This document shows positions 12,235 through 22,755 of a stretch of 64,000 nucleotides of DNA, piece by piece. The position numbers and the translations under genes are program-made. This DNA comes from Cryptomeria japonica (Eukaryota; Streptophyta; Pinopsida; Cupressales; Cupressaceae). Under the pieces are notes generated by a model. It worked only from the letters and a program-made list of their open reading frames with translations. It was not told where the DNA came from and ran no database searches. Numbering within the stretch: position 1 is the stretch's first letter; each line of letters starts with the position of its first letter. The DNA lies in the NCBI RefSeq assembly GCF_030272615.1, contig NC_081410.1, forward strand, positions 145,074,349 to 145,138,348, in the 5' to 3' direction.

Positions 12235-12405
12235 GGTCTGTGCCCAGTCCTGGTCCCAGCCTGGTTCGCCCTGGGTCCCACCCGGGTACTGCCCAGGCGG
12301 TTGGGTTCCCTGTGGGTCCTGTGATAGGACCCACAGGGAACCGAGTCGCCTGGGCAGGACCTGGGTGGGACCCAGGACGAACCTAGGAGGACCCAGGTGA
12401 ACCCA
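12235..12405. repeat. GC-rich subterminal fold-back of the hAT element
   Basis: Arms GGTTCCCTGTGGGTCCT (12304-12320) and AGGACCCACAGGGAACC (12326-12342) are perfect 17-bp complements around a 5-base loop. Imperfect pairing continues outward through CTGCCCAGGCG/CGCCTGGGCAG and CTGGGTCCCACCC/GGGTGGGACCCAG to about 12235 and 12405. Repeated GGGTCC/GGACCC words make it a candidate transposase-binding or cruciform-forming region, which is an inference. Open frames on the minus strand here (12192-12455) are by-products of the composition. Confidence 0.9.
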
Positions 12406-12706
12406 AGAGGACTCGGGTGAACCCAAGCCTGTGGGTTCCCAAAAATGGGGCCCACGGGTTAGAAAGCAATTAAAAACAATTTTTTTAATCTTATTTTTAC
12501 ATCTAAACCCTAATCCGCCCCTCTATGATGCATTTCATGCATCAAAACATGCATTCAACCTATTCTACTTGCATTTTTGAAGATTTTTTCTCTACAATCA
12601 GGCTTCTTAGTTTTTGTATTTTTCTTCGAAGGTGACGACTACGAAGGTGTGAGACACGCATCAAAGGCATAGGAATCACTGGAGAAGAAAGATTTAGCCA
12701 TTAAAG

Positions 12707-12920
12707 GTAAGTGAATCTGAATTTTTTTCAAGTTTTCAAGAATTTTTCCAAGTTTTTTTCAAATTTTTCATTTTTTTTTTAAAGTTTTTAAAAGTTTTTT
12801 TAATTTTTTTTAAAGAAGTCTTGTATATTTTTTTACACTTTGTATGCATAGTATGGGGTTATAATACCGAAATTTTAATAATTTTTTTCAATAATGTTGT
12901 GCGTTATCTTTTCATTTTAG
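12707..12920 (+). other. Predicted 5'-UTR intron of the hAT transposase gene
   Basis: A strong donor (AAAG|GTAAGTGA) at 12707 and a pyrimidine-rich acceptor (TTTTCATTTTAG|G) ending at 12920 lie just upstream of the start codon. The intervening DNA is very T-rich, as plant introns are. If spliced, the leader would join directly to sequence 26 bp before the ATG. Confidence 0.6.
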
Positions 12921-12946
12921 GTGCATTATTCATATAATCATACATA

Positions 12947-14101
12947 ATGGCTGGAACTGGAAGTGCAAGTGTCCGAACTGAAAATACCCCCTTTAAAATT
13001 GATCAAGATTCACCACTTTGGCATTATACAACAATGATCAAGCCAGTGTCTGGTGGTGGGGGTTTTGTTTGGCAATGCAACCATTGTGGCACTGAGTATA
13101 CCAGCTCATACTTTCGAGTGAAAGGCCACCTTTGTTTCATCCCTGGGCGTGGAATAAAATTTTGTAAGGGATCAGATGGCAAGGGGCTGTCAAAAGCTCT
13201 AGTTTTGGGATATATTAGAGAACAGGAGGAAGCTGATAGGAGAAGTAGCAAAGCAAAGACTGATCATCCTCTTGTCCATCCAAGCTCAATGTCTAAGAGG
13301 CCTTCTAGTAGCATTGGCTCCACAAGACCAGCTGGTTCACATCCTTTCATGCAAAACCCACCAGTTGATGCAGTAGAGAATCAGAATGTTGTGGCTTCAC
13401 GGAAAAGAGGCCCATTGGATTTTGCCTTCAAAAATGAACTGAGAGAGATTCCAGATTCCAAAATTGGACGTTGCCTTTATGGCAATGGGCTTCCTTTCAA
13501 CCTTGTTAGATCACCTTACTTTTGGGACATGGTGCATACTCTTTGCAATACACCTTCTGATTATGTTTGTCCAGGGTATGAAAAGGTGAGAACCACCTTA
13601 TTGGCAAAGGAGAAAGCATCCGTAGAGTCACAGTTGAAGGTCATCAAAGATACATGGCAGGAAACAGGTGTGACCATTGTTTCTGATGGATGGAAAGATT
13701 GTAAAAATAGGCCATTGATCAATGTTATAGCAGTGTGTCCTAAAGGGGCAATGTTTTTGAAAGCAGTGGATTGTGAGGGGCAAGTGAAAGATGCAAGTTT
13801 CATTGCCAATATCTTGATAGAATGCATTGACATGGTGGGGCCTCAAAATGTTGTCCAAGTTGTAACTGACAATGCTAAAAATTGTAGGGCAGCAGGCACT
13901 ATAATGGAGCCTACATATGGTCACATCTTTTGGACACCATGCGCAGTACACTCACTCAATTTAATCATGCAAAAGCTTGGCACACAAATTGATTGGGTGA
14001 AAAAACAGTATGCGGAGGGCGAGGAGATTCAAATGTTTGTGACTAATCATCATATGTCACAAGCCATTTTCAGGACCTTCTCCAAGTTGGAGTTGTTGAA
14101 G
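12947..14101 (+). CDS. hAT transposase, coding exon 1 (BED zinc finger and DUF659-like core)
   Basis: This exon encodes residues 1-385 of a predicted 745-residue nuclear transposase that would bind the element ends and catalyse cut-and-paste transposition. The start ATG (ATAATGGCTGG) is the first in the open frame. A BED-type zinc finger lies near residues 42-73 (WQCNHCG, then KGHLC and a later Cys). The DUF659-like catalytic region follows, with SDGW at 246-249 (Asp247), VTDN at 306-309 (Asp308) and CAVH at 332-335, the usual spacing of the first two acidic catalytic residues and the C-x2-H motif in plant hAT proteins. Splicing at 14102 (AAG|GTAATT) is phase 0; without it the frame ends 6 codons later. 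No internal stop occurs. Confidence 0.92.
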
Positions 14102-14214
14102 GTAATTTATAATTACTAATTTTAAATTTTATTTTTTAATTTTTTAGTTTTAAATTTGTATTTTTTATAGACTTGCATTTGATATATGTTGTGTATTTTG
14201 TTATGTCATGTTAG

Positions 14215-14913
14215 GTTGCTGAAACACGATTTGCATCTCACACGCTCATCTTAAGACGACTTCTGAAGGTGCGAGACGCCTTGAGTTCTATGGTCATCAA
14301 CAGCTTGTGGAGTGTATGGAAGCAGTCCCACACAGAAAGAGCTCTAAAAGTAAGAGCATTGATCCTTAGTGAGAAATGGTGGGATGATGTGGAATATGTT
14401 TTGAATTTCACTGAGCCCATCATGAGCATGATCAGGTATGCTGATACTGATCGCCCATGTTTGGGCGAGATTTATGATGGCATGGATTGCATGGTGGAAA
14501 AAATAAAAGAAGTAATAAATAGAAAAGAAAATGACCCAACGGAAACATTTTTCAAAGTTGTGCAGAAAATTGTTGTTGACCGTTCGAACAAGATGACCAC
14601 CCCCTTACATCTCTTAAAATTTGCTTTGACGCCAAAATTTTGTAGTGTAGAGATGCTTGCAACACCAAGGAGGGTGCCACCATATAGAGATGCAGAGGTT
14701 GCTTCTGGCTATAGGGCTGCCTTTAAAAAGATATATCAAGATGAGGAGACAAGAAATATTGTCATGAGGGAGTTTGGCCAATTTGTATCTGCAAAAAATC
14801 ATGATATTGTAGCTCTTAATGCTAGATATGGGATGGATGCTGATGAGTGGTGGTATGTACATGGTCAAGGCTACGTTTACTTGCAGCCTCTTGCAATTAA
14901 ACTTAACTCCCAA
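14215..14913 (+). CDS. hAT transposase, coding exon 2
   Basis: Predicted residues 386-618. The exon follows a 113-bp AT-rich intron (14102-14214, GTAATT...TGTTAG) and begins VAETRFAS, the Arg-containing motif (often RW or TRFA/TRW) that follows the insertion domain in plant hAT transposases. The rest is mainly helical sequence of the hAT core containing TPLH and YRDAEVASGY. It ends at NSQ, where the next intron (14914-15028, GTATGT...TTAACAG) is also phase 0; reading through that intron would give a hydrophobic tail and a false stop at 15018. The splice choice is supported because the next exon continues with the conserved dimerisation motif. Confidence 0.9.
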
Positions 14914-15028
14914 GTATGTATCTTTTTATTTTTTATTTTTATAGTTTTCCAATTCCATTTGATGCTATCATATTTTTATTTTATAATTTTAATTTATAAA
15001 TTTCTAATTATGTTTTAACTTTTAACAG

Positions 15029-15412
15029 GTTGCAAGTTCTTCTTCAACTGAGCAGAATTGGAGTACATACTCCTTCATCCACTCAGTCAAACGTAATCGT
15101 TTGGGTGCAAAGAAAGCTGAGGATTTGGTCTACGTACACTTCAACCTTCGTTTGTTGTCACATAAGGACCCTGAATATAGTGAGGGTGTAACAAGGAATT
15201 GGGATCTAGCCCCTGAGTGTGCTGATTTAGATGCAACAGTTGCACAACTTTGCCAAGTCTCTATAGACGAGGCGGTTATGGAATTTGAGAGAGACATAGC
15301 TAGTGGGAGTGGCATTCCATTTGATATTGGTTCAATTGATGCTGAATTTGAACCACTTGATGACCGTGGGCTTGGGTTGGATGCTTCAGATGAAGATGAA
15401 TATGGAATTTAA
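15029..15412 (+). CDS. hAT transposase, coding exon 3 (dimerisation region and acidic tail)
   Basis: Predicted residues 619-745 plus TAA at 15410-15412. It opens with VASSSSTEQNWSTYSFIHS followed by KRNRL, which is the hAT C-terminal dimerisation signature (S-x-E-x-N-W-S). The last 60 residues are acidic and end EDEYGI. The three exons sum to 2238 bp, all in frame. Together with the intact ends this makes it a likely autonomous element; activity itself is not shown. Confidence 0.9.
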   Translation, partial: VASSSSTEQNWSTYSFIHSVKRNRLGAKKAEDLVYVHFNLRLLSHKDPEYSEGVTRNWDLAPECADLDATVAQLCQVSIDEAVMEFERDIASGSGIPFDIGSIDAEFEPLDDRGLGLDASDEDEYGI

Positions 15413-15836
15413 ATCCCATAGATGGCTTGTAATTTGAATGTTTAACTTTATACTTTATTGTGTCATGACATTTTCACATTTTGAAACTTGAAACTTGAAT
15501 ATTATCCTTTTTGCAAATTATGAATATGATATTACATTTATGATTTATGAAATATCAATATCAGAATATTTATTGGCATTGGCAATTATGGATTTATGAT
15601 TTATGATTTATCTGTTATCATTTATGTATCATTGTATGGGAAAGTTACATTGTATGTTTGAACTGTGAACATATATAATATTGATGTTTGAAGTTTGAAC
15701 ATATATATATATATATTAAAAAAAATTAAAATATATATATATATATGTATAGACGAACCCACACCCGTACCCAAAAAAATTTTTTTTTGGCCAAATCTGC
15801 GAATCCGTACCCGAATCCGAACCTGAATCCGAACCG
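15413..15836 (+). other. hAT 3' region: UTR, AT palindrome and right subterminal repeats
   Basis: AT-rich 3' sequence with direct short repeats (TATGATTTATGATTTAT near 15590) leads to paired (AT)n tracts at 15701-15717 and 15730-15746, an A/T palindrome near 15775-15790, and CCGAATCC/CCGAACC direct repeats just inside the right end. Confidence 0.7.
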
Positions 15837-15851
15837 GAACCGGTAACTTAG
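15837..15851 (-). repeat. hAT right terminal inverted repeat
   Basis: The plus strand reads GAACCGGTAACTTAG, the inverted partner of 12192-12206. Confidence 0.88.
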
Positions 15852-15859
15852 ATTATCAC
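15852..15859. repeat. Target-site duplication, right copy (ATTATCAC)
   Basis: Identical to 12184-12191. Confidence 0.93.
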
Positions 15860-18800
15860 TGTGTCTCATTGCGTTGAATATAGAAGAGAGTTTTATCTTT
15901 CATGAATGGTTATTTGAACTCCATAGACTAAGATTGTAAAAGGAAATGGTGCAGTCATATTGGTGTGCTACAAAGATAGGAAGACAATGGCTTTCCAAGA
16001 AAGGGCTCGGAGCAGTGATTTTCTTTGAAAGACAGATCAAGCATTAGCAGAGATAAATGAATGATGCATCATAATGTTGTCCCACAGTACAAGACCAGAG
16101 GCATGACCCATGATGAGTGTGCAGTCACATGAAGGGTTTTTGAGAGATTGATCAGTACCCTAAATGGTACAAAGTTTGTTTCAAGTATAAAGCAGCTCTC
16201 AAACTTCTATAAGGCTGATCACAGTGGAGAGAAGTTTCAATGCATCCTTGAACGCTTAATGCAATCATTATTTTGCAGAGGTATGATGACAGCCCTCCAA
16301 GGGTTAATAGACAGTCATCTAAGGCATTATAGCATACTTGTTGCAGCATATGAAGATAAAAGATCGTGTGGGCATTCAAGATTTCTGCAGTCATGATCAC
16401 AGTGGCAATCCATGAAGAACCTTAGATCAAAGAAAATTCATGAAAGGGGAATTTGATTGCAGACGTCTAATTTAGAAGGTTTTATCAGCTTAAGACAGTA
16501 AGCTACAGCCAAAAAGAAATACCCTATAATGATTGTAAGATGACAGAGGGTTTGTGGGATTTGCAACATCAGCACACTTCATTGAAAATAGAGAAGAGCA
16601 CAATAGCAGTTCACAGGGAAGATCAGAGACAGAGTTTATAGTAGTCATAAGGGCACCCAGTAGACTTGTTGCCACAATCATAGCAGCATAAAAGACACAG
16701 AAGCAGGGTGCCTGTGCATTTTGTTACAACCAAGAAACATTATAGTGTAGATGCATGGTGAGAGTAAAGAGCATGATCTTAAGTTTAAAAGGTTGCCCAC
16801 AGGATGTGACAGTCAAAGCCATATTCATGGTTATGACATATAGCACAAAGACAAATAAGACCTTGTATAGTAAAAGCTCAGAGTTATAACCCATTATAAG
16901 AACAATAAAAGCTATAAATTGACTGTCATTTAGAGGCATTGTAGCTACAGGACAGCCCCTTCGTTCAAAAGTATCAAATGGCATGAGAAGGATTGACAGT
17001 CACTGTCTCATAGATTACAGTCATGGCATTGTTTTATTGAGAATGAGGCATTACGGTTGAAGATTCAAAGAAGCAGTCTTCATTGAAAGAGCATATTGAA
17101 GATCAGTAGCAGAAAGCAGCCCCAAAGACAAGAAGGTCACGATGTGATCACAATCATCAAAGCTTTCACACACTAGAGCAGTCCTATGATTGATAATGAA
17201 TGCACTATGACAGTAGGTCTATTCCTAAATGAGAGCATCATAGCTCACAGAGACAAGTATAAACAGTGACTAAAGAATGAACAAACAGAGACAACAACAT
17301 GTAGGGCAGTATTGATACCAGCAAATAAGACAGTCTTAGAGCAGACCTCTGTGACAATACAGTCCATCTCAAGGGTAATAAAGTCAATGCTATCAGAGAC
17401 ATAATGACTCAGTAAAAGATCAAGCCACCGCTTAAGACAAAACAATGAAAAGACAGTCACAAAATAAGGGTTAATAGACAGTCATCTTGCATTACCCCAG
17501 GGACAAAATCACACAAAACAGTGCTATGGAGGGGGGCTATAGACTGAGATAGCAGCATCTTACAAAGAACAATCAATGCATTCAAGGAGTAGACCTTTTT
17601 AAAGGACTATTCAGATGAGAGGCAAGGACTGTGCACATCGTTGAAGATTACTAATCATAGGTGTTATGGAATGAAGTATTCACATGCATAGCCATCTTTT
17701 CAAGTAAGAAAGTCCACAGCTGAATACCCAGGGGCTAGCAGTGATCAAGCTTCTTGAGGCAGTCAACAAGCTTAGTCTATCAGCATTCACACATCATAAA
17801 GAGGGTTTTAGCAAGATGAGCAGTCACAGCCATTAGTGATTAGTCCCAGCCATATAGCAGGCTAAGTACAGAGCAGCAGTCTCTTTGATTTGAGACAGCC
17901 CAAGTTAAAGCACATCATGGCATCAAAGGCAGTCAGCAGCCTAAAGGAGCAGACCACGGTAGGGAAAGCAACAAAAGAAAGCAATGCCAAGAATACCATG
18001 CCATCTCAGTACAAGGGGAAGAATAGTGATGCATGTTGTCCACAGCAAGAAAGACATGTCAAATTGACTTTTAAAAGAGCAGCCTTTATCAGAACAAGAA
18101 CATTCAAAAGTTTGAGACATAGTCACAAAAGGTTTGAGTGCAATCATCATAAGAAAAGGCAGTCTTGAACACTAAAAGACACAGATCAGTAATAAAAGAA
18201 GATGGCAGCCCTCTGAGGCAATTGAACAAAGCATCCATGAAAAACACATAGAACCATTAATAAGAGTCATCCACAAGCAAGGCACAAGTGATAGGGTGTG
18301 TTGACAGAGAATATGAGCAACCTTCAAGGGTAGCTTGTGTAGTCTCAAAGCTTAATCAAAAAGAGTTCCAAAAGAACAGTCAAATGTAATCATCAAAATG
18401 AGCACATAATAGAAGCCATCTAATGCAAGACAGTACTCTGTTTTGGGAGACAACAAATGAGTAGTGGCAATCAAGTACAGTATAGTCATCACAGCCCAAA
18501 GATGGTCACAGTCTCAGGGCAAAGACAGAGGATAGTCTTTTCATGATTAAGACAGTCATAAGCTTATGACATCTTTTGACAGAGTCATAAAAGATATGAG
18601 GGAAAAGACATCAAAGAAAGTAATAAGTATTCAAGAACAGCCAACAAGAGTTCAAAGATAGTCACATGATTATCTAATGGCAGTCAATAAGCATAACAGA
18701 GGTCCACCATTAAAAACTCATATTGAAAGACATGACACATATAGACATAAAGAGATAAAGCAGAGCCAGTGTACAAGCCACATGAAGCAGAGGGTAAATA

Positions 18801-19100
18801 ACAGTCACAACTGTTAGAGCCTTTACTGTCATAGGATCAGTAAGCATTCAAAAGACAAACAATAAATAGCAGACATGATGCAAAGGAGGGTGAATAATGT
18901 TCCTTTTCTTCAGTTAGCAGTCCTTACACCTAAGACAGTCATTATAGACCCCATGCATTAGTGATTATGAGTTGTAACAATCACTATTGCAGTCATGAAC
19001 ACAATGATACAACAGCAGAGTGATGCTAAAACTTCCATGGCAGGACAATGATGCTAAGTCATGCCCAAATGCAGAAGGTCTAATACAAAGAGCAAAATCC
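15860..19100. repeat. CAGTCA-enriched degenerate tract
   Basis: I count about eighteen exact CAGTCA hexamers on the plus strand between 15948 and 19100, plus many near forms (CAGTCT, CAGTCC, TAGTCA). Less than one would be expected by chance in 3.2 kb. Common contexts are GACAGTCAT, GCAGTCA and ACAGTCAC. No frame is convincingly coding; short frames such as 17890-18168 are Lys/Ser/His-rich by composition. The tract also has many AAAGACA and AAGAGCA strings. It could be the decayed internal region of a non-coding LTR element or a very old short-unit repeat. Confidence 0.6.
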
Positions 19101-22100
19101 AGTCAAAGACAGGTTACAATCTTATGTTCAAAATCCATAGGGCTGAATGTTATGGGAAACAAGATTTGAATTTCAAATTCAAAGCAATAATCAATGAGAT
19201 TTTGAGTTCAAATTTCAAAATGAGTCAAAGGGGGGTCGTCCAAAGACAAATCCCATGGTTTAAGGAGGTTTTTGAGGTCTTTAACAGTCCTACCACTGAT
19301 TTGAAGGCCCCCATGGGTGATTCATCAACCAAGGGGAGTTTTGGGAGCACAAACAACAAGCAAACTTCAGTTCCAGCCCCCTTTTTGAGGGATTTCCAAA
19401 TCCATCCGCCCAAGTGTTGTTATATGGAGTCTAATCAGACTCCAAGCCTTACAAACGTTAAGTGCATGTGGATCTTTTTAACAAAGGAATACACTGTGTG
19501 TAATTCGTTAATGGTGAGTCTTTCTTATCAGTAAACTGCAATTCCTTCTAGAGCTGGCAGAATGCCAATTCATTTTCTCCTATTTAAAAGCCAAACTGTG
19601 GATATGAATTGTATTTTTGAATGGCAAAAAAGACAAGAAAAATGATGCAATGACAAATGGATATGAATGAGAGATAGCTTCTTCTCCTTTATCTACAAGT
19701 TCCTCTTCTTCATCATTTTCAGGTTTTCTTCTACAATAACCACCAAAGAAATTATCTCATTTGGGTGTTCATTTCATAGTTGCTCAAACATCTCCACTCT
19801 ATTCATTACAAGAACTCACCTCCTCAAAGGCATAATACCATAAAAAAAAGTACACACAACTCAAATCTAGAAGTGGAGAAAGTTACATAAGTAATGAACT
19901 TTGATGCCAATCTTCCAAGGAACCCACAAAAAACTTGAGTAAGATAACAAAAACTAATTCGGGATTGTGGAAAAGTAATTCAGTAAAGGAAGGAACGGAT
20001 CAAAGGCTGGTTAGAAAGGAAAGGAAAGGAGCCAAGGTTGGACATAGGATGCAGTTTTGCTAATCTAATTAACCCAGCAAATGTCCCTGAAACCTTAAGT
20101 TTTTCTCTTAGGTGTTTGTAGAATGTTGATAAATGAAATTTTTGGGATCCTTAATTTTTTTATTGAAAATTGCTTTCAAACTGACAGCATAGGCAGACCA
20201 ATGAAGGCACAAAGGAGTATCATCAATTTTACAAGAACAAGCGGGTATCATAAATGCTAAGATGGATCCTCTACTAGAATCCATGGCATACCATTCTGTG
20301 GACCTAGATGATGTAGAAAATGAATAATGGGATCAATCTCCTATGGTATATGCAAAGCTGAACATAGATGATGCAAATTATGAAATCAAGTCTAAAGCTC
20401 GTTAGGTGTTCACTAAAGCTGAAGACAAAGAAGCACAAATGCCCGTCTAGATTTTTAAACCCTGGCATTCCGCAGAGTAGTGTGCATGGGCTGTAGAGAG
20501 GGGCATGCTTCACAGTCATACAAGCTTTCTAATTGAAATATATCTAGAAGTTTAGTGTGTTAATGTAATTCTGCCAAAGTACTTGATGTAATAAATCAAG
20601 TTTCCTGAGAATTAATCAATAACGTTAGATTTTGTGTATGAAAGTGTTCATGATTGGCTTCTAGTCGAGTGTTGTTCTTTCCACCTTGAACACACCATCA
20701 CTGAGGAACTATAGCATGTTGAAATATTTTGTAGGTAAGATGAAAGAACTAGGTTGAATTTAAGCTGACTTTACTAAATTAATAAAAGTAGGTTTAATCA
20801 TATTGTTAGTGAGTGTGAAATCTATGATGGTATCTCTATATCGCTTTGGCTTCTCTCCTATGCTCTCCTGGGCTGGATCATTCATCCTTTTATTGGAATG
20901 GGTTCTTTATCTGCATAAAACTATCTACTCTATCCATTCATTCCAATGAGTCTAGATTAAATAGGCTAGAGAGAAAAGGACAAGAAAGTTCCTCACCCTA
21001 TCAATATTAGGGTGTTTAATTGAGTTAAATAGGAGTGTGAGACAGGGACAACATAAGAATTGTTATAGAAAAGAGTTAAGAAATTGATATTCAAGATGAA
21101 CATGCAAATCAATACATAGAACTCAAAGAGTATAGACCTAAATAGTAGATCATTAAATCCAAAACTGGGTCATGAGTTACAGATTAACACCCCTGCATTT
21201 TTTGGAGGTTTGAATCATGAGAAGCTGATAGATAGAATTACATTTAGAAGATTATTTAATGTAGGGATATAATATTTAAGAGCAAAAGAGAAGTTTCTAA
21301 ATATTAACAGATTATAAGAGCAAGAAGATGTAAGGATATAGGAGAATTATTGGCAAAGATAAAGATTGTGGGGAACAAATATGGAGCAAAAATCAAACTC
21401 TCCTCATATCTGAGTGTAAGTAGTTGATTATGATCGTTCTCAAGGAAGAAGTGATCTAAGAGGAAGAAGAGGTTGGTGGAAATTTGATGGTGTTTTAAAT
21501 GTGATAAGAGATAAATATGCAGTCCATATAGAAGGTAGTGGCTTTTGGATTTGCTGTTGGAGAGTCAAGCTTTTGAAATCTCATCTTTAGGATAGTGAGA
21601 GTGCAGTTGAAAAGTGAGTGCAACTTACAAACAAATGACCAGAAAGTATACTAGTCAAGTTCAATGTAGATTGTTTTTTGTTAGAGCGGAAGGTAGAGAT
21701 AAAAGAAATGGGTCGATATATTCATAGCCTATTCTTTAATCACTCACTATGGTCTCTTAAGAGGAGAGGTTGGTGTTGTGTAGGGAGAAGTGGAGTGAAC
21801 CCTCACAAGGTCGGTAAGTTTCAAGATGGGTAAGGACATGTATTTCCAATGACTTGAGGGAGAGTCCTGAGATGGGTATGAACATGTATTCCCAATGCCT
21901 TGAGGGAGCCTGCTTGTAGATGGTTTCCAAGCACCCTATGACAAGTAATTCCCCATCCTCCTTTAGGTAAAGACTTTGAACATAAATTCAAAGTTAAAAG
22001 GTTAAATTTTTGCATGTTTAATATACATTGGGTTTGTTAAGGAAGCAAAGGATGAATTTAATAAGTATAATTTGACCATAAAGACATGGTAAAACTTAAT

Positions 22101-22750
22101 ACTAACAGATAAAAAATTCCCACTTATGTAAGTGGTCTTTGCTTTTCCATTTAATATTAATTTGACATCAAAGTTGCATTCTACCTAAAAAGCATATTAG
22201 TGTGCTTCAAGAGCATAATAGAAGTTGTCAACAAAACTAGAGTGTAGAAGGAATGTGCTATAGGGGTAGAAAGAATATCATTGTCAATGACAAGTAGGTT
22301 TCGGAACAAAAATTATACTAATCTTTTGAGAATTGTTAAAGAGTGATATATTTTTGTTTGGATACATTCAAGTTGGACTTCTGCCATGCACTTTAATTGG
22401 TTGATTGGCTGATTATTATTTGCTCATCCCTAGAAAATGTATGTGTACGTGAAGGGAGTGCAAACACATCTTCTAAGTTGAAGAGCATGAAAGATATTTC
22501 CAAGGAAAGTGTACACTTGATCCTTAGATTCCTCAATGAACTTTGTGAAAGGACGACCAATACACCTTAATGTAAGCTTGATAGATAGCTTTGGGATCAC
22601 ATCTTTCAGCTATTACAAAGCATTTTTTTATACATTCTATGGAGACCAACTGCTTCGCTAACTTTTGATGCATACAAGGTCACTTGGCCTTTTTGGTTTG
22701 TTATTAGAGTTACATATTTACTCTTCACATGTACAATGACTCTAGAAGGT
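19100..22750. other. No convincing gene; one possible gene relic and one dispersed repeat
   Basis: A 157-codon frame at 19061-19534 has no recognisable motif. DNA at 20290-20640 has less AT-skewed composition and short frame pieces (AYHSVDLDDVENE; NPGIPQSSVHGL in another frame) that could be a relic of a captured exon, but they do not join. The 21770-22010 repeat is listed separately. The rest is AT-rich DNA with no clear content. Confidence 0.4.
21770..22010 (+). repeat. Dispersed repeat copy 2, related to 11090-11345
   Basis: See the first copy for the shared phrases. Within this copy the phrase AGATGGGTA(A/T)G(A/G)ACATGTAT(T/T)(T/C)CC occurs twice, about 55 bp apart, followed each time by CTTGAGGGAG, a local tandem duplication. 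Confidence 0.4.
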
Positions 22751-22755
22751 GGTTA

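Larger units (their letters stand above)
12192..15851 (+). mobile_element. Complete hAT-family DNA transposon, probably autonomous
   Basis: The 3660-bp element is bounded by terminal inverted repeats: the left end reads CTATGATACCGGTTC and the right end, reverse-complemented, CTAAGTTACCGGTTC, agreeing in 12 of 15 positions. An identical 8-bp duplication flanks it. Inside are a GC-rich left subterminal fold-back, a 5'-UTR intron, a three-exon transposase gene on the plus strand, an AT-dinucleotide palindrome near 15701-15748, and right subterminal direct repeats of CCGAATCC/CCGAACC type (15795-15845). All parts needed for self-mobilisation seem present. The identical duplication and unbroken frame suggest a recent insertion, in contrast to the decayed surroundings. 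Confidence 0.93.

Noticed and set aside
12192-12455. Two minus-strand frames of 71-87 codons in GC-rich DNA
   Set aside because: They lie in the hAT fold-back; low-complexity Gly/Pro/Gln content follows from the GGGTCC repeats.
19061-19534. 157-codon plus-strand frame
   Set aside because: No motif, no splice context, and it overlaps the end of the CAGTCA tract; a chance frame is more likely.
20290-20640. Possible captured host exon with 3'-UTR-like DNA
   Set aside because: Short pieces in different frames do not join and no protein family was recognised.
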